From positions 744,001 through 808,000 of the forward strand of contig JASGKH010000002.1 of assembly GCA_047600785.1 (NCBI GenBank): a DNA stretch of 64,000 nucleotides. The letters are read 5' to 3'. The notes beneath the pieces are model-generated. The model saw nothing but the letters and a program-made list of their open reading frames with translations, did not search any database and had not been told where the DNA came from. Shown here one piece after another: positions 44,101 to 50,970 of the stretch. Origin of the DNA: Breznakibacter sp047600785 (GTDB lineage Bacteria > Bacteroidota > Bacteroidia > Bacteroidales > Marinilabiliaceae). A program made the translations under genes and the position numbers. Numbering within the stretch: position 1 is the first letter of the stretch; the number at the start of each line of letters is the position of its first letter.

Positions 44101-44858
44101 CCGGTGCGGTAAAGGCGGCTATTATCCGCGAGAAAGGCGTAAACGGCGACCGGGAAATGGCTTATTCGATGTTCTTGGCCGGTTTTGACGTGAAAGATGT
44201 GCACATGACCGACTTGATTTCGGGCCGGGAGACGCTTGAAGATGTGAATTTCATCGTTTACGTGGGCGGATTCTCCAATTCCGATGTATTGGGGTCGGCC
44301 AAAGGATGGGCCGGGGCTTTCTTATACAACGAAAAAGCCAAGCAGGCATTGGATAATTTCTATAAACGCAACGATACTTTAAGCCTGGGCGTGTGCAACG
44401 GTTGCCAGTTGGCCGTCGAGATGGGCTTGATCTATCCGCATGACGAACAGAAACCCAAAATGCTCCATAACGAGTCGCACAAATTCGAATCGATTTTCCT
44501 GAACATGGAAATCCCCCAGAACCATTCGGTTATGTTTGGCTCGCTGGCCGGGAGCCGTTTAGGCGTGTGGGTGGCTCATGGTGAAGGCAAGTTCAGTTTC
44601 CCGTTTGCCGAAGAAAACTATCACATTGCAGGAAAATATGGCTACGAAGGCTATCCAGCCAATCCCAATGGAAGCGATTTCAATGCGGCGGCAATCTGTT
44701 CGCATGACGGCCGCCATTTGGCCATGATGCCGCATCTGGAACGTTCCATTTTCCCATGGCAATGGGCTTCTTATCCTTCCGATAGATGCAACGATCAAGT
44801 TTCTCCGTGGATAGAGGCTTTTGTGAATGCCCGTAAATGGATAGAGGAAAACCAATAA
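41169..44858 (+). CDS. purL: Phosphoribosylformylglycinamidine synthase (single chain)
   Basis: The 1,229-residue enzyme is the long, fused type. The N-terminal PurS-like part (1-200) is followed by the synthetase domains: FSQVNSEHCRHKIFNGTFII near 160-180, SLKAETHNFPTTVEPFNGAA near 242-262, GTGGEIRDRLGGGKGSLPLA with the nucleotide-binding loop, and ISAGGMVTTLLEMNFA in the second half. The C-terminal glutamine amidotransferase domain has the nucleophile in LSLGVCNGCQLAVEMGLI, and later HGEGKFSFPF with its His/Glu partners. It makes FGAM from FGAR, ATP and glutamine in step 4 of purine synthesis. The length matches Bacteroidetes and enterobacterial PurL. It is a single gene with its own terminator at 44884. 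Confidence 0.98.
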   Translation: MVLFFRGNHGLVLAVGCSGRFSQTDIQKLEWLFSGAHLLPETELKGYFVGPRKEMITPWSTNAVEITQNMGLSGIRRIEEFYAVESDKAAYDPMLQRMYNGLGQAVFEINKQPDPIVYIDNVAAYNASEGLALSDDEVAYLDDLSQRLGRKLTDSEVFGFSQVNSEHCRHKIFNGTFIIDGEEKESSLFKLIKKTSAENPNFLVSAYKDNVAFFRGPEAYQFAPLTQDKPDFFELKPIDTVLSLKAETHNFPTTVEPFNGAATGTGGEIRDRLGGGKGSLPLAGTAVYMTSYSRLEDDRYWEKSTPARQWLYQTPSQILIKASNGASDFGNKFGQPLICGSVLTFEHFENHKKFAFDKVIMLAGGIGFAKKEDSIKGHPQNGDKVIVLGGDNYRIGMGGGAVSSVATGEYANAIELNAVQRSNPEMQKRAMNAIRGLVESAENPIVSIHDHGAGGHLNCLSELVESTGGTIHIDKLPVGDPTLSDKEIVGNESQERMGLVLREDDIDKLKKIADRERAPMYVVGECTGDMHFRFEGGEGHKPIDWQLADMFGNPPRTVMQDITVSESFAEITHDTNKIEEYLTQVLQLESVACKDWLTNKVDRSVTGKVAKQQCAGELQLPLNNLGVAAIDYIGYKGVATSIGHAPVAAVVDAEAGSILAIAESLTNLVWAPLTHGLKGVSLSANWMWPCRNKGEDARLYSAVEAVSDFACDLGINIPTGKDSLSMTQKYPDGDKVLSPGTVIISAAAEVSDIRRIVEPVMKKDIGTSLLYVDFSFDAFKLGGSSLGQVLNRLGNETPCVNDTEYFADAFGALQTLIGKGLVMSGHDISAGGMVTTLLEMNFANASYGMDVDLGALDEPDLVKILFSENPGVIIQVEDLTAVTAILDDAEVQFQIIGKPVAERRLNISHQSRTLSLDIDALRDVWYKTSYLLDDKQTVKGLAKVRYENYKKQALTFRFPQAFTGRFVQYGIDGTKRRPGAVKAAIIREKGVNGDREMAYSMFLAGFDVKDVHMTDLISGRETLEDVNFIVYVGGFSNSDVLGSAKGWAGAFLYNEKAKQALDNFYKRNDTLSLGVCNGCQLAVEMGLIYPHDEQKPKMLHNESHKFESIFLNMEIPQNHSVMFGSLAGSRLGVWVAHGEGKFSFPFAEENYHIAGKYGYEGYPANPNGSDFNAAAICSHDGRHLAMMPHLERSIFPWQWASYPSDRCNDQVSPWIEAFVNARKWIEENQ

Positions 44859-44883
44859 ATGTTTCTTATTGCATATCGATAAA

Positions 44884-44914
44884 GGAGCTGGCCGAAGGAC
44901 CAGCTCTTTTATTT
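44884..44914 (+). terminator. Terminator of purL
   Basis: GAGCTGG and CCAGCTC pair around CCGAAGGA, followed by TTTTATTTTT. Confidence 0.85.
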
Positions 44915-45188
44915 TTCAGATGTTGATTGGTGCTTGCAATTAATATAAGAAACAAAAGGCTCTGGCATAAGTTTTACGGTAAGAGGGACAGGCGACCGCC
45001 TTTTAAGTAAAAGCTCACCAGCTTTTTTAAGAAGCGATGGGCCTTTAAATTTATTCGATAGTCTCTAGACGGCGGGCCTTTTGCTTTCTGCCTCGCTTCC
45101 GATGTTTGAACCCGGGGATTGCCGGAATAATGCCGGCTCAATATAGCAGCTTTACTGGTAAAAATGGGAAACGACAGACTTTGGACAA
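44915..45188. other. Gap of about 270 bp, no gene seen
   Basis: Nothing is supported between the purL and secreted-protein terminators. A short AAAAGCTCACCAGCTTTTT dyad lies near 45008-45026 and could be a weak hairpin. Confidence 0.4.
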
Positions 45189-45227
45189 AAAAATAAGAGG
45201 GAGGTGTCTACCCCATCTCTTATTTTA
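45189..45227 (-). terminator. Terminator of the secreted Asn/His-rich protein gene
   Basis: AAAATAAGAG and CTCTTATTTT pair around a 19-base loop that contains GGTGTCTACC. It lies 14 bp beyond the stop at 45241. Confidence 0.75.
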
Positions 45228-45240
45228 ACGGCTCCTTTGA

Positions 45241-45933
45241 TTACTTTCCGATATAGATGTTCAAGGAAAATTGGGGCGATGCCGGTTCGGGCACCATCAT
45301 CCAACCGTAAGCTAACGGCAGATAATAATATCCTCCCCAGAATACCATCCTTTGCCCGTCCATGTACCTCACATGGTAGTTATGCGGTAAGGCATCGACA
45401 ACGACGTAAGGACAATCGACCTGGACATATCCGTAATTTGCGTGGAATCGGAAGAATCGGCCGTCGCAATGGTAATAATCTATTCCATTCACCACATAAC
45501 GGTTATAGCGTTCGGCCGGCAGACGATGATAGTAAGCCACTTGGTTTTGGCAATGATTCCCGTTGTGTTTGTGATAGGCGTGATTATCATTGTGTGCCCG
45601 ATCTCCCCAGTTAGGGGAATATTCGTTGTTGCTTTTATGTTTGTCCCTGTTGTCGTGGTTGCCACTGCTGTGTTTGTTGTCGTTGCGGGAATTGTAGGTT
45701 GCAGCATTCCCGTAATTCTCCTGTTTACCGGATTGATAATGTCGATCCGTCTTGGTGTCTCGGACATTGTCCTGATTACGGCTGGTGGTTTTAACGTTCT
45801 GTTGGTTCCGTGAAGTGCTGTTTTTTTCGTTGCGGTTATTATCTGCCTGATGGCGTTGCGCATAAACGAAGTTGCTTGTGGATACGATAACGGCCGTGGC
45901 CAAGACTATGCGGAAAAATGTGGTTGTTTTCAT
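45241..45933 (-). CDS. Secreted low-complexity protein with C-terminal Tyr-rich domain (DUF6515-like)
   Basis: The 230-residue protein has a signal peptide (TFFRIVLATAVIVSTSNFVYAQ, cleaved near 26). Residues 27-125 are a disordered Asn/His/Arg/Asp-rich stretch (RNEKNSTSRNQQNVKTTSRN, DNKHSSGNHDNRDKHKSNNE). The C-terminal 100 residues (VAYYHRLPAERYNRYVVNGI, DYYHCDGRFFRFHANYGYVQ) hold repeated YY and aromatic motifs and end LNIYIGK. The pattern Y..YY..G.FF....YV.V..P.G..V..LP resembles DUF6515-type secreted proteins of Bacteroidetes, with a beta-rich fold. The His/Asp-rich tract could bind metal ions, but that is only inferred. It is alone in its transcription unit and closed by a terminator. 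Confidence 0.75.
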   Translation of the reverse strand: MKTTTFFRIVLATAVIVSTSNFVYAQRHQADNNRNEKNSTSRNQQNVKTTSRNQDNVRDTKTDRHYQSGKQENYGNAATYNSRNDNKHSSGNHDNRDKHKSNNEYSPNWGDRAHNDNHAYHKHNGNHCQNQVAYYHRLPAERYNRYVVNGIDYYHCDGRFFRFHANYGYVQVDCPYVVVDALPHNYHVRYMDGQRMVFWGGYYYLPLAYGWMMVPEPASPQFSLNIYIGK

Positions 45934-46350
45934 GGCTTTCGTTTTTTGTGGTGCTTTTCTGAATCGTTATTCAAATTGCACCTTGTTAATTGATATTTTG
46001 AAAACCGGTTTGAATAGGTACAACCAAAGTCCATGCCAAACTCGTTACATTCAGTTGCTTTAGTGTGTGTGATTGATGTAAATTATTGATTTGTATGTGT
46101 TTGAATTTGTTTGTTTTCAGAAAAATACGTGAGTCGATAGGTTTAGCGGCACGTAAAAATGTAGGCCCGCTTTATCAACGTTTTGGATGAAGGGAATATG
46201 TTCAATTTTTCATCCACATAAAAGATGGATTAGTCTCTAACGGTTTAAGGTTGGTGTAAATTATCGTTTTACCTTTTGAGAATGACCTCCATGTCAATAT
46301 TTTTGAAGTGCATTTGATGAGGTAAACGATTGACATTAAAACGCGGGGAC
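45934..46350. other. Divergent intergenic region of about 420 bp
   Basis: It separates the secreted-protein gene (minus) from the small plus-strand frame at 46351. It is AT-rich with no recognised RNA motif. A promoter for each gene should lie here but could not be pinned down. Confidence 0.4.
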
Positions 46351-46557
46351 ATGGAAAATTTAAGGTATGCATTGGATGAAATCTGCAAACATCAAACTGT
46401 GGCCGGTTACAAATTTTTGCCCGATGACGAAGTCGAGATTCGTTTTGTGGATGATTCTTACAATGATCTGATCATTCCAATATCCCCCAAAATGACGATC
46501 GATCATATGTTGACCGTTTTTTACTATTATATTAAGAACTTTAGAGGGGCTTGTTGA
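46351..46557 (+). CDS. Small protein of unknown function (68 aa)
   Basis: A frame begins at 46330 (MTLKRGDMENLRYALDEICK), but the ATG at 46351, preceded by GGGGAC, fits a normal start better and gives 68 residues. The sequence is soluble and balanced, with acidic patches (FLPDDEVEIRFVDDSYND) and a C-terminal helix (TIDHMLTVFYYYIKNFRGAC). It looks like a compact alpha/beta protein. I do not recognise a family. Coding support is moderate: amino-acid use looks natural, there is a ribosome-binding-like context, and a terminator follows 44 bp after the stop. It is not in an operon with the cobalamin genes, which read the other way. Confidence 0.6.
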   Translation: MENLRYALDEICKHQTVAGYKFLPDDEVEIRFVDDSYNDLIIPISPKMTIDHMLTVFYYYIKNFRGAC

Positions 46558-46600
46558 AAGAAACTGTAATCCATATTTAATAATTACCCAATTGGAGATT

Positions 46601-46630
46601 AAAGCTGCTTATGCAGCTTTTCTTTTTTCT
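46601..46630. terminator. Bidirectional terminator
   Basis: AAAGCTGC and GCAGCTTT pair around TTAT, followed by TTTCTTTTTTC. It separates the small plus-strand gene from the cobalamin transporter operon. Confidence 0.75.
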
Positions 46631-46635
46631 GATGG

Positions 46636-47661
46636 TTAAAAGTTCTCTTCATGATTTATCCGGGCCAATAGGTCTTCAATGGTCCTAAAGCTAATGCTGT
46701 GGCCCGACGGATGTTTAAGTTGATATTCCCGGTGTCCGTTCGAAAGGATCTCAACCTGCAAATAATCGCCCTGATGGGACGTGGTTTCAAATCCGTTACG
46801 GGTCAGCGCACGTTGTACCCACTTGTATTCAATGCCTTTGCCTATTAACCTAATGGTTTTTGCATGGGGACGGTCAATGGCAAAAGCTCCGCTTTCATTG
46901 TCGAATAAAATGCCATCTTTTTCGAAAAAGCGCTTGAAGTCGTTGTTTAGGATCAAATCTTCGGGTGCACCGGTTTCCATGTTCCTTCCCGAGGCCATTA
47001 ACCAAATTTTGTCGGCCATTCTTAACGCCAGGTCTAAATCGTGCGTTGAAAGCAAAATCCCCTTTTGCTTGGTCAACGCCAATGTTTTTAAAAGATCCAT
47101 TGTTTCGATACGGCTCGGAAGGTCGAGAAATGCAGTAGGCTCATCCAGGATGATCAGGGGGGTATCCTGAACCAGTGCCTTGGCGATCATGGTCTTTTGA
47201 AGTTCGCCGTCGCTAAGGCTGGCAATAGACCGGGATTTAAGTTTCGTGGCACCTGTATCGTGCAATGCCTCATCGATCTTTTGGAGGTCGCTTTGGGAAA
47301 GTTTTCCGAAAAATCCGGTATAGGGAGAACGTCCCAACGCGACCACATCAAATACCGTCATGTCGGGAACCATTACTTTTTCGGTGAACACAATGCTGAT
47401 CAATTTAGACAACTTTTGTTTCGAAATGGACGATAATTGGATCCCTTCAACGTACACATTGCCCGATATGGGTTTTAAGAAGCCGGTAAGTGTTCTGATC
47501 AATGTGGATTTTCCAGCTCCGTTGGGCCCTAAAAGGCAAACAAAATCGCCTTTTTTAATGGTGACGTTGATGTGCTTGTGCAGAACCCTGCACGGTGAAT
47601 TGAACCCAATGGCCAACTCATTGGATTGCAGGAGTATTTCAGGATTGTTTGGAAAAGCCAT
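46636..47661 (-). CDS. btuD: ABC ATPase of the cobalamin transporter, with C-terminal extension
   Basis: The 341-residue protein is a FecE/BtuD-type ATPase. Walker A is LLGPNGAGKSTLIRTL (42-57), the Q-loop is SIVFTEKVMVPDMTVFDVVA, the signature is SIASLSDGELQKTMIAKAL with LSDGE in place of LSGGQ, Walker B is PLIILDEPTAFLDLPSRIET, and the H-loop is GILLSTHDLDLALRMADKIW. Typical members have about 250-260 residues; here an extra 80 residues (IRLIGKGIEYKWVQRALTRN GFETTSHQGDYLQVEI...) follow and may form a regulatory domain. It powers vitamin B12 or corrinoid import across the inner membrane. It is 11 bp after the permease gene in an operon led by a cobalamin riboswitch. Confidence 0.88.
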   Translation of the reverse strand: MAFPNNPEILLQSNELAIGFNSPCRVLHKHINVTIKKGDFVCLLGPNGAGKSTLIRTLTGFLKPISGNVYVEGIQLSSISKQKLSKLISIVFTEKVMVPDMTVFDVVALGRSPYTGFFGKLSQSDLQKIDEALHDTGATKLKSRSIASLSDGELQKTMIAKALVQDTPLIILDEPTAFLDLPSRIETMDLLKTLALTKQKGILLSTHDLDLALRMADKIWLMASGRNMETGAPEDLILNNDFKRFFEKDGILFDNESGAFAIDRPHAKTIRLIGKGIEYKWVQRALTRNGFETTSHQGDYLQVEILSNGHREYQLKHPSGHSISFRTIEDLLARINHEENF

Positions 47662-47671
47662 TGGCCAATAA

Positions 47672-48712
47672 TTAGAATCCGTTTTCTTTTCGTCGTTTCA
47701 ATAATACCCAGACCACAACGGGTGCACCCATAAATGCGGTTACCGAATTGATGGGTAAGGTTCCGTCGAACCCGGGTAAGCGGGCAATGAAATTGCATGC
47801 CAATGCCAACGTGGCCCCTGCCATTATAACAGAGGGCAATAAAATGGCGTGGTCGGATGTCTTCATCAGCGCTTTTACCAAATGTGGCACTGCAAGTCCT
47901 ATAAATGCGATAGGGCCACAAAATGCCGTGATCAATGCAGTTAAAAGACCTGTATTGGAAAGGATTAAGAATCGTGTGGTTTTTATATTCAGCCCCAGGT
48001 TTGTGCCGTAGTTATCCCCCAGAAGCATGATGTTGAGATGTTTGGTCATGAAAAGCGACCATGTAAGCCCTATCAGTGCGACCGGGGCCATGAACAGAAG
48101 TTGGGAATTTGTCACATTTGAAAAACTTCCCATTCCCCAAATGACAAACGCATAAACATCCTCCTTGGGGCTTAGAAACTTAAGGACATCGATGACGGCA
48201 CCCGAGCCATAGCCGATCATGATGCCTACAATCAAGAGTACGGCATTGTTGTTGATTTTGCGCGAAAGGTTCAAAATAATGAGCAATACCGTAAATGCCC
48301 CCAAGAATGCGGTAACCACCAACGCCATATGTCCGAACAACCCCCATGAGGCAATCAAGGCAACGCCTAAACTGCTGGTCATCATTACCAGGAACGCCAC
48401 TCCTAAACTGGCTCCGGAGCTGATGCCCAATATGGAGGGATCGGCCAACGGGTTACGGAAGAGCGTCTGCATTTGCAATCCGGCTACGGCCAATGCAGCA
48501 CCGGCAAGAATCGCCGTAATGGTTTGGGGCAGTCGCGATTTGAAAATGATCTGTGCAACGATCTCATCGGCCTTATCCATTGAGAACAATAGTTTTTGGA
48601 GCTGCTCCATTGGTATCATTACGGATCCGAGAACCAGATTCACCACAAAAAGAACCAGTAGTAAAATGAATAAAATGGCGTAACCGATCCTAATGTAGGT
48701 TTTTGCGGGCAT
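47672..48712 (-). CDS. btuC: FecCD-type permease of the cobalamin transporter
   Basis: The 346-residue protein has about ten membrane helices. It contains the FecCD/BtuC signatures: KSRLPQTITAILAGAALAVA (about 53-72), GLQMQTLFRNPLADPSILGI SSGASLGV just after, and LITAFCGPIAFIGLAVPHLV in the second half, the loop that meets the ATPase. Such permeases move iron-siderophore, heme or cobalamin across the inner membrane. The operon riboswitch points to cobalamin. It lies 9 bp downstream of btuF and 11 bp upstream of btuD, so the three are one operon. Length and helix number are normal for the family. Confidence 0.92.
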   Translation of the reverse strand: MPAKTYIRIGYAILFILLLVLFVVNLVLGSVMIPMEQLQKLLFSMDKADEIVAQIIFKSRLPQTITAILAGAALAVAGLQMQTLFRNPLADPSILGISSGASLGVAFLVMMTSSLGVALIASWGLFGHMALVVTAFLGAFTVLLIILNLSRKINNNAVLLIVGIMIGYGSGAVIDVLKFLSPKEDVYAFVIWGMGSFSNVTNSQLLFMAPVALIGLTWSLFMTKHLNIMLLGDNYGTNLGLNIKTTRFLILSNTGLLTALITAFCGPIAFIGLAVPHLVKALMKTSDHAILLPSVIMAGATLALACNFIARLPGFDGTLPINSVTAFMGAPVVVWVLLKRRKENGF

Positions 48713-48721
48713 TTGTGCTGA

Positions 48722-49847
48722 TTATCGGAGTAATTTGAAGTAAACCGGTTCATAATTGGGCATTAGCTCCGGATGCAATGCGTGGGTCAGATCGGCCAAT
48801 ACGACATCGGGACATTGCTCGGCTTGTTCAAAAAACAACGATGTGCTGGCATTGGTATAGATGATTTTGTGTGATTTAAATGCCTGGAATTCAGCGTACC
48901 GTGAATCGATTTGTTTCACCACGTCGTATGTCACGTCGCCCTGATGGTTCAATATCAACAACCAATATTCTGTCTGGTGGGCATCGTGAAGGATTTTTTT
49001 CGAACTCAAGATTCAATGTGCCGGTACCCTCCACGTTTTTGTATATGTAATCGGCACCTGCGTCGGCAAAATAGGTCGCCATGTAATTTTGGCCTTTGGA
49101 GGCATACCAGACACCTTGGTAGAAATTGCCCGTAAAAAGGGAAGGTTTGTGGGCAATGGCAGTGTTTGCGTTTTTTAGTTGGTTGTATCGAAAGGCTATA
49201 TCTTTAAAAAGTTGTATTGCCTGAGGTTCTTTCCCGAATAGTGCAGCGACAAATACCAGCCATTCAGCCCTTGCGAGTGGTGTGTTTTCCAGGTAACTGG
49301 CGTTGGGGACGACCGCAATGCCTGCATTGCGTATTTGGGAATAGTTAATGTCCGGAAACGGCGATACCATTACAAATGTCGGCTTAACGGCAATTACCAC
49401 TTCCAGATCGGGTGCCATGGCCATGCCAACGTTCCTGATCCGGCCCTGCTCGATGTTTTTTTGTATCAACGGATCGCTGATGTAATGTGGTTCGGCCACT
49501 CCCACAATCGAACCTTTGATGTCCAGCCAGCTGGCCGGACTGATGTGGGTTGATGAAAGCGTGATCCAGCGTGGGTTTTCGAAACAGACGGTTTGATCGG
49601 CATGCGTGACTGGTTTCTCGTCCAAACGGCTTAACACGCAAATCGTTTGCGGCGCACGGAGCGAATCAAACGGATCACTAACGGTGATAAGCCGTTGCCC
49701 TTTAATGTAATCGATCTTGAATCCTCGTGCATACAACGGTTGATAGGTCGAATCGGCCACAACCGATCCCTGTTCCGCCGGTTTGTTCGATGAAGAACAA
49801 GCTGCCAGCCATGGCAAGATAAGACAAGCTAAAATGTAACGAATCAT
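48722..49847 (-). CDS. btuF: Cobalamin-binding lipoprotein of the ABC transporter, frameshifted
   Basis: The ATG at 49845-49847 gives a lipoprotein signal (MIRYILACLILPWLAACSSS, lipobox LAAC) and a periplasmic-binding domain: GVAEPHYISDPLIQKNIEQG, DLEVVIAVKPTFVMVSPFPD, IAVVPNASYLENTPLARAEW. The frame continues through AGADYIYKNVEGTGTLNLEF E and then breaks. The second frame continues KILHDAHQTEYWLLILNHQG and ends PNYEPVYFKLLR. Removing one base from the seven-T run at 48992-48998 joins them into about 375 residues. The protein would bind B12 or another corrinoid in the periplasm and deliver it to BtuCD. The gene directly follows the cobalamin riboswitch. The slip may be a sequencing error. 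A longer frame to 50048 crosses the riboswitch and is not used. Confidence 0.85.
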
Positions 49848-49882
49848 TCCTTTTCCTCCCGAAAGTAGATGATTAAAATGTG

Positions 49883-50055
49883 GCGACCGGGCTGGTTTTC
49901 TGGCTTTCCTGTTCGACCGTGCCTTCCCGTCTTTTGACAGTGGCGTGTGACGGACCGAAACTTCCGCTTTTCGGCAGGATTTACAGCTGCGGGTACAGCT
50001 CCGGAATTGCACCGGATTCCCATTTGTTTGCACCCAATCGCGATGCAAACTTACG
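49883..50055 (-). promoter_or_regulatory. Cobalamin (B12) riboswitch
   Basis: On the minus strand the order of motifs is right for the B12 riboswitch: GGTGC and then AATGGGAATCCGGTGCAATT, CCGGAGCTGTACCCGCAGCT (the B12 box core G(C/G)CACTG region follows as GCCACTG), GGGAAGGC and AGCCAGAAAACC. The B12-box-like GCCACTG sits near 49936-49942. It lies 36-208 bp upstream of the btuF start. When adenosylcobalamin binds, such switches block translation or transcription of the transporter genes; the mechanism here is not decided by sequence. Confidence 0.92.
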
Positions 50056-50118
50056 CATTTTTCGTTAGTTGGAAATATGTGCTGCCGATAAAGTGGTTAT
50101 TTTGGGCCGGAACCGGAT

Positions 50119-50955
50119 TTAAACGGATTGGCAACCCAATACTTTTTGTATGTAGTTTTCCACCAGTTTTTCAATGGCATTGTAAAGCTGGACGATGATT
50201 GGATGGGAAGGGGAAAGCCGGATCTTGTCGATTGACGAAACGGCCAATACCCGTGGCGATGTCCCGGTAAGAAATGCTCCGTCAATATCGTTGAGTTCGT
50301 CAATACGAATAGGGCGCAATTCAATTTCGATCATTAACGAATGGCATATTTCGAGCAATTTTTTTCGCATGATGCCTTGCAATACCATGTGGTCGGGGGC
50401 AGTGATGAGCTTGTTGTGACGGATGGCAAAAAAATTGGAGCGGCTTCCTTCGGTAATTTCCTTGGAATGGTTTACCAGTAACGTTTCGAAAATACCTGTT
50501 TCGGCAATTATCTCATTGGCTTTCCCTCTTACTTTCAGATCGGTAATTTTAGCATTGGGGTTATGCCGTTCGTCGAATTGCAAAATGGTCGTTACGCCTG
50601 TTCTTCGTTGTGTTGAATCGGGGTATTTCGATGCAACGGGCGTAATGATGTCGTATATAAGCCGGTCGGCATGATAATACCGGTCGATGCGGATGTTGTT
50701 GTCTGCCATGTGATTGGCCTGCAATACCAAATCCAGTTGGTTATGCCATGCAGAGAATCGGATATCTACCGGCTTATTTGCCACATGCAGCGACTTGCAA
50801 AAACGCTCAAAATGGTCCTCGGCAAACAGAACCACCTGTTGCTGGGCGCGAACCACCTCGTAAACGTTCAGCCACGATGGGGCAATTTCAGGTAATTGTT
50901 GCCGGGTTGCTACTTTCCCGTTTACAATGCACAAGGTATCCTGCAAGGGCTGCAT
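50119..50955 (-). CDS. Class IV (PLP) aminotransferase, PabC/BCAT-like
   Basis: The 278-residue protein is a fold-type IV aminotransferase. The catalytic Lys lies in NAKITDLKVRGKANEIIAET (near 140-158), and ITEGSRSNFFAIRHNKLITA precedes it by the usual distance, with the phosphate-binding TGTSPRVLAV near 229. ADNNIRIDRYYHADRLIYDI is less standard. Family relatives are branched-chain aminotransferases, aminodeoxychorismate lyase (PabC) and D-amino acid aminotransferase; the sequence does not decide among them. It sits between the cobalamin operon and the M49 peptidase, 15 bp downstream of the peptidase gene on the same strand. That may be an operon linking peptide breakdown to amino-acid metabolism. 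Confidence 0.85.
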   Translation of the reverse strand: MQPLQDTLCIVNGKVATRQQLPEIAPSWLNVYEVVRAQQQVVLFAEDHFERFCKSLHVANKPVDIRFSAWHNQLDLVLQANHMADNNIRIDRYYHADRLIYDIITPVASKYPDSTQRRTGVTTILQFDERHNPNAKITDLKVRGKANEIIAETGIFETLLVNHSKEITEGSRSNFFAIRHNKLITAPDHMVLQGIMRKKLLEICHSLMIEIELRPIRIDELNDIDGAFLTGTSPRVLAVSSIDKIRLSPSHPIIVQLYNAIEKLVENYIQKVLGCQSV

Positions 50956-50970
50956 TTGACATTAAGACAG

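Noticed and set aside
48891..50048. Longer start for btuF at 50048
   Set aside because: It would translate the cobalamin riboswitch; the lipoprotein signal begins at 49847.
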